DNA of 64,000 bases from G965202915 sp965202915 (lineage in GTDB: Bacteria; Pseudomonadota; Gammaproteobacteria; Eutrophobiales; Eutrophobiaceae). Positions 18,262 through 27,582 of the stretch are shown here, one piece after another. Each line of letters opens with the position of its first letter. Positions within the stretch are counted from its first letter, which is position 1. The notes under the pieces are model-generated. The model was not told where the DNA came from, did not search any database, and saw nothing but the letters and a program-made list of their open reading frames with translations. Location of the stretch: the NCBI GenBank assembly GCA_965202915.1, contig OZ241847.1, positions 558,001-622,000 of the forward strand. Reading direction: 5' to 3'. Made by a program: the position numbers and the translations under genes.

Positions 18262-21200
18262 AAAAAAAAACGGTTTTAAACAGGAGGGTGGGTTTCCAAA
18301 CCCGCCTAAAAAAAACGGTTTTAAACAGGAGGGTGGGTTTCCAAACCCGCCTACGGGTTGAAAACCCGTCATCCTGTACAGAGAATCCGGCGTGCTGAGT
18401 GTGTGTTTTATCGGGGTCTGGAGACCCCGACTCCTGTAAAAAAAACACATTAAAGGTTGAATGATTTAAGACGGGCTTGGAAACCCGTCCTCCTGTACAG
18501 AGAATCCGGCGTGCCGGTTTAAACAGGAGGGTGGGTTTCCAAACCCGCCTACGGGTTGAAAACCCGTCCTCCTGTACAGGGAATCCGGCGTGCTGAGTGT
18601 GTGTTGTATCGGGGTCTGGAGACCCCGACTCCTGTAAAAAAAAACACATTAAAAGTTGAATGATTTAAGACGGGCTTGAAAACCCGTCCTCCTGTACAGA
18701 AAATCCGGCGTGCCGGGTGTATGTTTTAAACAGGAGGGTGGGTTTCCAAACCCGCCTACGGGTTGAAAACCCGTCCTCCTGTACAGAGAATCCGGCGTGC
18801 TGAGTGTGTGTTTTATCGGGGTCTGGAGACCCCGACTCCTGTAAAAAAACACATTAAAAGTTGAATGATTTAAGACGGGCTTGAAAACCCGTCCTCCTGT
18901 ACAGGGAATCCGGCGTGCCGGGTGTATGTTTTAAACAGGAGGGTGGGTTTCCAAACCCGCCTACGGGTTGAAAACCCGTCCTCCTGTACAGAGAATCCGG
19001 CGTGCTGAGTGTGTGTTTATCGGGGTCGGGAGACCCCGACTCCTGTAAAAAAAAACACATTAAAAGTTGAATGATTTAAGACGGGCTTGAAAACCCGTCC
19101 TCCTGTACAGGGAATCCGGCGTGCCGGGTGTATGTTTTAAACAGGAGGGTGGGTTTCCAAACCCGCCTACGGGTTGAAAACCCGTCCTCCTGTACAGAGA
19201 ATCCGGCGTGCTGAGTGTGTGTTTTATCGGGGTCTGGAGACCCCGACTCCTGTAAAAAAAAACACATTAAAAGTTGAATGATTTAAGACGGGCTTGAAAA
19301 CCCGTCCTCCTGTACAGAAAATCCGGCGTGCCGATTGTGTGTTTTAAACAGGAGGGTGGGTTTCCAAACCCGCCTACGGGTTGAAAACCCGTCCTCCTGT
19401 ACAGGGAATCCGGCGTGCTGAGTGTGTGTTGTATCGGGGTCGGGAGACCCCGACTCCTGTAAAAAAAAACACATTAAAAGTTGAATGATTTAAGACGGGC
19501 TTGAAAACCCGTCCTCCTGTACAGGGAATCCGGCGTGCCGGGTGTATGTTTTAAACAGGAGGGTGGGTTTCCAAACCCGCCTACGGGTTGAAAACCCGTC
19601 ATCCTGTACAGAGAATCCGGCGTGCTGAGTGTGTGTTTTATCGGGGTCTGGAGACCCCGACTCCTGTAAAAAAAAAACACATTAAAAGTTGAATGATTTA
19701 AGACGGGCTTGAAAACCCGTCCTCCTGTACAGAAAATCCGGCGTGCCGGGTGTATGTTTTAAACAGGAGGGTGGGTTTCCAAACCCGCCTACGGGTTGAA
19801 AACCCGTCCTCCTGTACAGAGAATCCGGCGTGCTGAGTGTGTGTTTTATCGGGGTCTGGAGACCCCGACTCCTGTAAAAAAAAACACATTAAAGGTTGAA
19901 TGATTAAAGACGGGCTTGAAAACCCGTCCTCCTGTACAGAAAATCCGGCGTGCTGAGTGTGTGTTTTAAACAGGAGGGTGGGTTTCCAAACCCGCCTACG
20001 GGTTGAAAACCCGTCCTCCTGTACAGAAAATCCGGCGTGCTGAGTGTGTGTTTATCGGGGTCTGGAGACCCCGACTCCTGTAAAAAAAACACATTAAAAG
20101 TTGAATGATTTAAGACGGGCTTGAAAACCCGTCCTCCTGTACAGAAAATCCGGCGTGCCGATTGTGTGTTTTAAACAGGAGGGTGGGTTTCCAAACCCGC
20201 CTACGGGTTGAAAACCCGTCCTCCTGTACAGAGAATCCGGCGTGCTGAGTGTGTGTTTTATCGGGGTCTGGAGACCCCGACTCCTGTAAAAAAAACACAT
20301 TAAAGGTTGAATGATTTAAGACGGGCTTGGAAACCCGTCCTCCTGTACAGAGAATCCGGCGTGCCGGTTTAAACAGGAGGGTGGGTTTCCAAACCCGCCT
20401 ACGGGTTGAAAACCCGTCCTCCTGTACAGAGAATCCGGCGTGCTGAGTGTGTGTTGTATCGGGGTCTGGAGACCCCGACTCCTGTAAAAAAAAACACATT
20501 AAAGGTTGAATGATTTAAGACGGGTTTGAAAACCCGTCCTCCTGTACAGAGAATCCGGCGTGCCGGTTTAAACAGGAGGGTGGGTTTCCAAACCCGCCTA
20601 CGGGTTGAAAACCCGTCCTCCTGTACAGAGAATCCGGCGTGCTGAGTGTGTGTTTTATCGGGGTCTGGAGACCCCGACTCCTGTAAAAAAAAACACATTA
20701 AAAGTTGAATGATTTAAGACGGGCTTGAAAACCCGTCCTCCTGTACAGAAAATCCGGCGTGCCGATTGTGTGTTTTAAACAGGAGGGTGGGTTTCCAAAC
20801 CCGCCTACGGGTTGAAAACCCGTCCTCCTGTACAGGGAATCCGGCGTGCTGAGTGTGTGTTGTATCGGGGTCGGGAGACCCCGACTCCTGTAAAAAAAAA
20901 CACATTAAAGGTTGAATGATTTAAGACGGGCTTGAAAACCCGTCCTCCTGTACAGGGAATCCGGCGTGCCGGGTGTATGTTTTAAACAGGAGGGTGGGTT
21001 TCCAAACCCGCCTACGGGTTGAAAACCCGTCCTCCTGTACAGAGAATCCGGCGTGCTGAGTGTGTGTTTTATCGGGGTCTGGAGACCCCGACTCCTGTAA
21101 AAAAAAACACATTAAAGGTTGAATGATTTAAGACGGGCTTGAAAACCCGTCCTCCTGTACAGGGAATCCGGCGTGCCGATTGTGTGTTTTAAACAGGAGG

Positions 21201-22393
21201 GTGGGTTTCCAAACCCGCCTACGGGTTGAAAACCCGTCCTCCTGTACAGAAAATCCGGCGTGCTGAGTGTGTGTTTTATCGGGGTCTGGAGACCCCGACT
21301 CCTGTAAAAAAAAACACATTAAAAGTTGAATGATTTAAGACGGGCTTGAAAACCCGTCCTCCTGTACAGAAAATCCGGCGTGCCGGGTGTATGTTTTAAA
21401 CAGGAGGGTGGGTTTCCAAACCCGCCTACGGGTTGAAAACCCGTCCTCCTGTACAGAGAATCCGGCGTGCTGAGTGTGTGTTTTATCGGGGTCTGGAGAC
21501 CCCGACTCCTGTAAAAAAAAACACATTTAAGGTTGAATGATTTAAGACGGGCTTGAAAACCCGTCATCCTGTACAGGGAATCCGGCGTGCTGAGTGTGTG
21601 TTTTAAACAGGAGGGTGGGTTTCCAAACCCGCCTACGGGTTGAAAACCCGTCATCCTGTACAGAGAATCCGGCGTGCTGAGTGTGTGTTTTATCGGGGTC
21701 GGGAGACCCCGACTCCTGTAAAAAAAAACACATTAAAGGTTGAATGATTTAAGACGGGTTGGAAAACTCCGGTTGCTCAGGGAATCCGGCGTGCCGGGTG
21801 TGTGTTTTAAACAGGAGGGTGGGTTTCCAAACCCGCCTACGGGTTGAAAACCCGTCATCCTGTACAGGGAATCCGGCGTGCTGAGTGTGTGTTTTATCGG
21901 GGTCGGGAGACCCCGACTCCTGTAAAAAAAAACACATTAAAAGTTGAATGATTTAAGACGGATTTGAAAACCCGTCCTCCTGTACAGAAAATCCGGCGTG
22001 CCGGGTGTATGTTTTAAACAGGAGGGTGGGTTTCCAAACCCGCCTACGGGTTGAAAACCCGTCCTCCTGTACAGAGAATCCGGCGTGCTGAGTGTGTGTT
22101 TTATCGGGGTCGGGAGACCCCGACTCCTGTAAAAAAAAACACATTTAAGGTTGAATGATTTAAGACGGATTTGGAAATCCGACTCCTGTACAGGGAATCC
22201 GGCGTGCCGATTGTATGTTTTAAACAGGAGGGTGGGTTTCCAAACCCGCCTACGGGTTGAAAACCCGTCCTCCTGTACAGAGAATCCGGCGTGCTGAGTG
22301 TGTGTTTTATCGGGGTCTGGAGACCCCGACTCCTGTAAAAAAAACACATTAAAGGTTGAATGATTTAAGACGGGCTTGAAAACCCGTCCTCCT
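18232..22393. repeat. Tandem array of about twenty ~207 bp units made of nested inverted repeats
   Basis: The spacer TTGAATGATTTAAG recurs 20 times, mostly 207 bases apart (about 196-207). Each unit contains three palindromic modules. A is ACGGGCTTGAAAACCCGT. B is a compound element with outer arms ACAGGAGG/CCTCCTGT enclosing two hairpins (GGTGGGTTTCCAAACCCGCC and ACGGGTTGAAAACCCGT). C is TCGGGGTCTGGAGACCCCGA followed by CTCCTGT and 7-10 A. Modules are joined by AATCCGGCGTGC linkers. Units differ by few substitutions, by A-tract length and by a ~10 bp linker deletion in three of them. The array opens with three short copies of the first B hairpin. It lies exactly between the convergent dph6-like and LRR genes. 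Confidence 0.95.
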
Positions 22394-22430
22394 CATTGTT
22401 TTATTATATTTAAAAGCCCCGATAGAGATA

Positions 22431-22487
22431 GAAAATCCGGCGTGCCGGGTGTGTGTTTTATCGGGGTCGGGAGACCCCGACTCCTGT
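22431..22487. repeat. Detached module C of the hairpin repeat at the LRR gene stop
   Basis: GAAAATCCGGCGTGCCGGGT leads into the TCGGGGTCGGGAGACCCCGA hairpin and CTCCTGT. About 37 bases of unrelated sequence separate it from the end of the array. It touches the LRR gene's stop codon (22487-22489), so it would form the 3' end of that transcript. Confidence 0.85.
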
Positions 22488-25400
22488 CATTCAATAAGCC
22501 CCTGCACCGCATCCAGAGTCGCCTGTGTCACCCCCAGCGCATTCCGCAGTTCCGGGCTGGCACTCAGCTCATCCTCAAACCGCAGCGCATAGTACAGCAG
22601 CCGCCAGTCATTCTGGTCCAGGACATTATCATCGACCAGGTCGTACCGGTCTGCGCCCGCCAGGGCCGCGGCTCCGGCCTCGAGTGCGGCAATATTTTCG
22701 GCGTTCCCCAGCAGTGTGTTCAGCAGGGTGTCGGGCCGGGGCGTCAGCGAGAGATAATACAGGATCTGGGCATCCTGGGCGTTGACGGTCTGGTCTTGAT
22801 TCAGGTCCAGCGGATCGGCGCGGGTCACCGTCAGCCCGTAGGTCTGCGTGGAGGAGTCCGCGGCGGTAACGACGACTTCAATCGCGTTGGCGCCCACGTT
22901 GAGCGCGGCGGTGAACGGCGCGGTGGTGATCGCCGCTGCCGCGTTCACCGTCACCGCCACGGTGGCGCCGCTGTCGGCGGTCGTGGGGGTGATGGTCAGG
23001 GCGGCCACGGTATTGGGCACCGTGGCGCTGTAAGTGAAGGTGGCGCTGTCAAACGCCGGCGTCAGTGTACCTGCGGAAATCACCAGCGCGCTCAGGTCGG
23101 CATTCGAGGAAACTGCGCTGAGTTGCGCGGCAGTGATCCGCAGGCAGTCGTCCACACCGGCGGTGGCGGCTACAATGGTGTCGGCGTTCGCCCGCGAGCA
23201 GACAAAATGGGCGTCGCGGACGGTATCGTCAACACGGAAGCTCGCGCTCGAGTCTTCGCCTATGGCGCCCAGGGTGTCCAGCACGTCGTCAAACACGCCG
23301 TCTGGCAGGGTGGTGAAGGCGTTGCCATTCAAACTCAAACTCTCAAGCGCCGACAGGTCGTCAAAGACACCGGTGGGCAGCGTGGTGAGGTCGTTGTCAC
23401 TCAAACTCAAGGTCTCAAGCGCCGACAGGCCGTTAAAGACATCGGCGGGTAGCGTGGTTAAGTCGTTGGCATTCAAAGTCAAGGTCACAAGCGCCGACAG
23501 GCCGGTGAAATCACCGCTTGCCAGCGAGGAGATGCCGGCCAAAATCAAACTGAGAGACCTTATCCCGGCCAGGGCGGTCTCCGGTACGGAATCACAGGCA
23601 GGCGTTGGATTGATGGCGGCAAGAATCGCAGTCACTACCTGAGCGGTGCGGTCGCAGATATTTACCGTCGGCGGCGCATCGCGGGTCACCGTCAGCCCGT
23701 AGGTCTGCGTGGAGGAGTCCGCGGCGGTAACGACGACTTCAATCGCGTTGGCGCCCACGTTGAGCGCGGCGGTGAACGGCGCGGTGGTGATCGCCGCTGC
23801 CGCGTTCACCGTCACCGCCACGGTGGCGCCGCTGTCGGCGGTCGTGGGGGTGATGGTCAGGGCGGCCACGGTATTGGGCACCGTGGCGCTGTAAGTGAAG
23901 GTGGCGCTGTCAAACGCCGGCGTCAGTGTACCTGCGGAAATCACCAGCGCGCTCAGGTCGGCATTCGAGGAAACTGCGCTGAGTTGCGCGGCAGTGATCC
24001 GCAGGCAGTCGTCCACACCGGCGGTGGCGGCTACAATGGTGTCGGCGTTCGCCCGCGAGCAGACAAAATGGGCGTCGCGGACGGTATCGTCAACACGGAA
24101 GCTCGCGCTCGAGTCTTCGCCTATGGCGCCCAGGGTGTCCAGCACGTCGTCAAACACGCCGTCTGGCAGGGTGGTGAAGGCGTTGCCATTCAAACTCAAA
24201 CTCTCAAGCGCCGACAGGTCGTCAAAGACACCGGCGGGCAGCGTGGTGGTGAGGTCGTTGTCACTCAAACTCAAGGTCTCAAGCGCCGACAGGCCGTTAA
24301 AGACATCGGCGGGCAGTGTGGTTAAGTCGTTGTCACTCAAACTCAAGGTCTCAAGCGCCGACAGGTCGTTAAAGACATCGGCGGGCAGTGTGGTTAAGGC
24401 GTTGCCAGACAAATCCAAGGTCACAAGCACCGACAGGTCGTCAAAGACACCGGCGGGCAGAGTGGTTAAGGGGTTGCCAGTCAAATTCAAGGTCACAAGC
24501 CCCGACAGGCCCGCGAAATCACCGTTTGCCAGCTCGGCGATCGAGGTGGCGAGGCTACCGGTCAAATTGAGTTCGGTTATCCCGGCCAGGGCGGTCTCCG
24601 GTACGGAATCACAGGCAGGCGTTGGATTGATGGCGGCAAGAATCGCAGTCACTACCTGAGCGGTGCGGTCGCAGATATTTACCGTCGGCGGCACATCGCG
24701 GGTTACCGTCAGTCTATAGGTCAGCGTGGAGGAGTCCGCGGCGGTAACGACGACTTCAATCTCGTTGGCGCCCACATCGAGCGCGGCGGTGAACGGGGTG
24801 GTGGTCATCGCCGCTCCCGCGTTCACCGTCCCGGCCACGGTTGCGCCACTGCCGGCGGCCGTGGGGGTGATGGTGAGGGTGGCCACGGTATTGGGCACCG
24901 TGGCGCTGTACGTGAAGGTGGCGCGATCAAACTCCGGCGTCAGCATGCCTGCGGAAATCGCCAGCGCACTCAGATTGGCATTCGGTAACGCGGCGGCGAG
25001 TTGCGCGGTAGTGATCCGCAGGCAGTCGTTCACACCGAGGGTGTCGGCTACGATGGTTTCGGCATCCGGCCGCGAGCAGACAAAATGGGCGCGGCGGACG
25101 CGAATGTCAACACGGAACAACTCGAGCGCGCCTATGGTACCCAGGGTGTCCAGCACGTCGTCAAACACGCCGACGGGCAGACCGGTGAGAGTGGTGAAGT
25201 TGTTGTTCCTCAAATCCAGCCTCTCAAGCACCGACAGGCCGTCAAAGACACCATCAGGCAGAGTGGTTAATTCGTTGTCAGCCAAACCCAACTGCTCAAG
25301 CGCCGACAGGCCGTCAAAGACCCCGTCGGGTAGCGTGGTTAAGCTGTTTTCACCCAAACTCAACCTCTCAAGCTCCGTCAGGCGGTCAAAGATGCCGTCG

Positions 25401-25852
25401 GGCAGCGTGGTTAAGCGGTTCCGATCGAAACCCAATTCCTCAAGCGCCGTCAGGCTGTCAAAGACTCCGTTGGGCAGCGTGGTTAAAGAGGTGTTGTCCG
25501 CCAAAGACAACCTCCTAAGCGCCGTCAGGCCGTCAAAAACATCAGCGGGCAGAGTGGTTAAGCCGGTGAAAAGCAAATTCATCACCTCAAGCCCCGACAG
25601 TCCGGCGAAATCACCGCTTGCCAGCGTGGTGATACCGGCTCCACCCAAAATGAGTGAGGTTATCCCAGCCAGGTCGGTCTCCAGCACAGCCCTACAGTCA
25701 GGCGGCGGATCAGAAATCGCCGCAAGAATCCCAGCCCGTACCTGAGGAGTACGGTCGCAGATACCTACTGTGGTGGAAGTTTGCCCAAACCCAGGCACAC
25801 TAAGCATCGGATAAACGACGACAACGACTAAAAATTGTTGTATGGTTCTCAT
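22487..25852 (-). CDS. Secreted leucine-rich-repeat / cadherin-like / dockerin-like protein
   Basis: 1121 residues from the ATG at 25852, which gives a good signal peptide (MRTIQQFLVVVVVYPMLSVP); the longer frame from 25927 would bury it. Three modules follow, each with a CDRT(P/A)QV cap, several 24-residue LRRs of the form LTTLPxGVFDxLSALExLxL, a Cys-containing cap (HFVCSR ... DDCLRI), and a ~80-residue cadherin-like beta-sandwich (FTYSATVPNTVA ... LTVTR; PF12733 type). The C-terminus has two calcium-loop-like segments, DLNQDQTVNAQDAQ and DLVDDNVLDQNDW, as in type I dockerin. Modules 2 and 3 share long identical DNA 861 bases apart. Likely an extracellular binding protein; the ligand is unknown. 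Confidence 0.85.
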   Translation of the reverse strand: MRTIQQFLVVVVVYPMLSVPGFGQTSTTVGICDRTPQVRAGILAAISDPPPDCRAVLETDLAGITSLILGGAGITTLASGDFAGLSGLEVMNLLFTGLTTLPADVFDGLTALRRLSLADNTSLTTLPNGVFDSLTALEELGFDRNRLTTLPDGIFDRLTELERLSLGENSLTTLPDGVFDGLSALEQLGLADNELTTLPDGVFDGLSVLERLDLRNNNFTTLTGLPVGVFDDVLDTLGTIGALELFRVDIRVRRAHFVCSRPDAETIVADTLGVNDCLRITTAQLAAALPNANLSALAISAGMLTPEFDRATFTYSATVPNTVATLTITPTAAGSGATVAGTVNAGAAMTTTPFTAALDVGANEIEVVVTAADSSTLTYRLTVTRDVPPTVNICDRTAQVVTAILAAINPTPACDSVPETALAGITELNLTGSLATSIAELANGDFAGLSGLVTLNLTGNPLTTLPAGVFDDLSVLVTLDLSGNALTTLPADVFNDLSALETLSLSDNDLTTLPADVFNGLSALETLSLSDNDLTTTLPAGVFDDLSALESLSLNGNAFTTLPDGVFDDVLDTLGAIGEDSSASFRVDDTVRDAHFVCSRANADTIVAATAGVDDCLRITAAQLSAVSSNADLSALVISAGTLTPAFDSATFTYSATVPNTVAALTITPTTADSGATVAVTVNAAAAITTAPFTAALNVGANAIEVVVTAADSSTQTYGLTVTRDAPPTVNICDRTAQVVTAILAAINPTPACDSVPETALAGIRSLSLILAGISSLASGDFTGLSALVTLTLNANDLTTLPADVFNGLSALETLSLSDNDLTTLPTGVFDDLSALESLSLNGNAFTTLPDGVFDDVLDTLGAIGEDSSASFRVDDTVRDAHFVCSRANADTIVAATAGVDDCLRITAAQLSAVSSNADLSALVISAGTLTPAFDSATFTYSATVPNTVAALTITPTTADSGATVAVTVNAAAAITTAPFTAALNVGANAIEVVVTAADSSTQTYGLTVTRADPLDLNQDQTVNAQDAQILYYLSLTPRPDTLLNTLLGNAENIAALEAGAAALAGADRYDLVDDNVLDQNDWRLLYYALRFEDELSASPELRNALGVTQATLDAVQGLIE

Positions 25853-25897
25853 AGCGGATTTGGTCCGAGTGGTTATCCACTCCAGTATAGCAACTGC

Positions 25898-25967
25898 GAA
25901 CGGGTTTTCCAACCCGTCTTTAATCATGTTGTTTTTTTAGACGGGGTCGGGAGACCCCGATTCCTGT
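25898..25967. repeat. Dispersed modules of the hairpin repeat
   Basis: Two inverted repeats related to the array modules lie here: GAACGGGTTTTCCAACCCGTC at 25898-25918 and ACGGGGTCGGGAGACCCCGA followed by TTCCTGT at 25941-25967. They sit between the LRR gene start and the 3' end of the TupA-like gene, and the second encodes part of the latter's apparent C-terminus. Confidence 0.8.
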
Positions 25968-26854
25968 TCTTCCAAAAATTATCAATGAGATTTCCTGTTC
26001 AGCATGTTTTGGGATGACCACGTCTGTGGCATTTCCTGAGCAATTGGTGAGCTCTCCAACGAATATCTCTGTTCCATTCGTATAGAGGTCTATCCTGATC
26101 AGAGAAAATCCGGCGCTCAGTCGGGCGGCGACTGAGAGCATCTCTTCCAGGTTTTGGGGCTCGGCAATATGCTTTTCAGATTTTGGGTATGCAGTAGAGA
26201 AATCCTTTTTCGACCAGTTGACGTCATAAAAGCTTCTTGTATGAGCGGTGTGTCGATCAAAGTCAACTTGAATTATTTTTGGAATGCCCTGGTAACAAAA
26301 AATCTTATAGTCTTCAATATTGGTCGTACCGAAAATTAACGGCTCAACGATTACTTTGGGCCGGAGGGTTTTATAGTTTGCCTCGCGATAATTCATGTAA
26401 TAATTTACATCAAACCAATTTTTAATTTTTGTGGTATCCACCGGTTGGGTATCGGTACGAAGTATTACGTGACCGGATGTATGAGTGGGTTTGATACAAC
26501 AATCCGCGGGGAATTCGTATTGATCCACGGCATCTTTGGTTGTTAAAACGTCCAGGGTTGGCACCGTATATTTTTGCCGACTGTCGCCTTAACGTAGAGT
26601 TTTACGTACTCTTTATCGGATACAAAGATACGTAATGGATCTAAAATCTCGTTTGATGTCTTGATCTGAAAAAGATAGTCGTTAAACAGGAATCCTTTTT
26701 TAGGCCATCTTCTCATGTATGCGATGAAGAACAGGAAAGATACGATTTTATCGCCCAAACGGGTGGTCGGCGTAAGCGTCAAAAGCAGCCTGTATAGTGT
26801 GCGTACCATCCATTTAGTCCTTGTCAAAACGGCTACCGGTAGAAATCTTCTCAT
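25920..26854 (-). pseudogene. TupA-like ATP-grasp gene split by a frameshift
   Basis: Two overlapping frames together make one TupA-like ATP-grasp protein (PF14305), a family found in polysaccharide and teichuronopeptide biosynthesis. The N-terminal part (26543-26854) contains RIFVSDKEYVKLYVKATVGK. The C-terminal part (25920-26564) contains PTLDVLT, CCIKPTHTSGHVILR, KIFCYQGIPKIIQVDFDRH, SFYDVNW and SLIRIDLYTNGTEIFVGELT. Adding one base in the T5 run at 26571-26575 (A5 in the coding strand) restores VGKKYTVPTLDVL, so a single-base deletion explains the break; a sequencing error is possible. The last residues (GIGVSRPR) come from the hairpin repeat, so the C-terminus is also altered. Confidence 0.75.
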
Positions 26855-27007
26855 TCATCATTGTTTTACCTGTCCCCGTTTGCGGCTCGTCGGCGCCATT
26901 GGCCTCACCGCTTGGCCTTTCTTTAACAACCGGGGCGCTGATTCACGGCGCCCGGGCGGTGCCGGTACACAAAAAATATTGATGCTGTATTGATTTTAGC
27001 ATGAATC

Positions 27008-27214
27008 GTGGCGGCAGATATACGATCCCGTAAGGACGCTTTCTTCCGGCGGTTGACCCGCTCCATCCTATTGGCTATGGTAGTGATTATGATAGAGTGC
27101 AAAACAGCCTTATTCCCACCCGCGGTGTTCGCCCAACAGGCGGTATGGCCTGATTTATTTTCCCTCAACCGCGGTGGCGCTGAGCCGGGGGAAAGATCAT
27201 GCCTTATCTATTGA
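27008..27214 (+). CDS. Hypothetical small protein, doubtful
   Basis: A 68-codon frame with a GTG start. It has a basic N-terminus, a hydrophobic stretch (ILLAMVVIMIECKTALFPPA) and a possible AXA-type signal cleavage site (VFAQQ). It ends six bases before the next gene's start. No family is recognised. It may be a short exported protein or only the untranslated leader of the metal-uptake operon. Confidence 0.3.
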   Translation: MAADIRSRKDAFFRRLTRSILLAMVVIMIECKTALFPPAVFAQQAVWPDLFSLNRGGAEPGERSCLIY

Positions 27215-27220
27215 TGGAAC

Positions 27221-27505
27221 GTGACGATTAATCGCGACAGGATATTGGGCGGGTTTATCACGGCTCTGCTTCTGTTCGGACAGACCGTGGCGTCTGCCCA
27301 TGCGTTTGAGCATGATCCATTGTCCGCAAACGATCATTGTGTGGAGTGTCTGAGCCAATCTACGGTGGATGATACGGCACCCGTTCATAACGGCGTGACA
27401 TCCGATACCGATTTACATGATTCGGTTCCACAACATTTTTATCGTTACTGCAATGCTGCATTCATACCGCATTACCCCGCCCGCGCGCCTCCCAAAATCC
27501 TCTGA
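27221..27505 (+). CDS. DUF2946-like small exported His/Cys protein
   Basis: 94 residues from a GTG start. A signal-peptide-like N-terminus (GGFITALLLFGQTVASAHAF) is followed by a His/Asp-rich segment with HDPLSANDHCVECLSQ, resembling the H...CxxC region of DUF2946-type proteins, which are often encoded next to metal-related TonB receptors. The C-terminus contains further His and Cys. It sits 77 bases upstream of the TonB receptor gene and is probably co-transcribed with it. Metal binding is inference. Confidence 0.6.
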   Translation: MTINRDRILGGFITALLLFGQTVASAHAFEHDPLSANDHCVECLSQSTVDDTAPVHNGVTSDTDLHDSVPQHFYRYCNAAFIPHYPARAPPKIL

Positions 27506-27582
27506 AACTCAACGGCTGTAATAAACGCCGGCGCCCGTGGCGCTATGCGTGATTTTCTTGAGTGGTTATTGGAGGATTTACT

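Noticed and set aside
18221..22347. Many minus-strand frames of 62-68 codons (and some longer) with near-identical peptides
   Set aside because: They are the tandem repeat read in different frames. Changes in A-tract length shift the frame from unit to unit and the same DNA gives two unrelated peptide types, so no frame is being conserved.
18232..22393. CRISPR array
   Set aside because: Units are ~207 bp and nearly identical throughout; there are no unique spacers and no cas genes.
22376..25745. Several long plus-strand frames opposite the LRR gene
   Set aside because: Low-complexity mirror translations of the repeated LRR and cadherin-like sequence; the minus strand has clear domains and a signal peptide.
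22487..25852. The LRR protein as substrate of the type I secretion system
   Set aside because: It has an N-terminal signal peptide and no RTX-like C-terminus, which points to Sec export instead.
25920..26854. Programmed frameshift in the TupA-like gene
   Set aside because: A run of only five A without a visible stimulatory structure, and a C-terminus already altered by the repeat, favour simple decay or a sequencing error.
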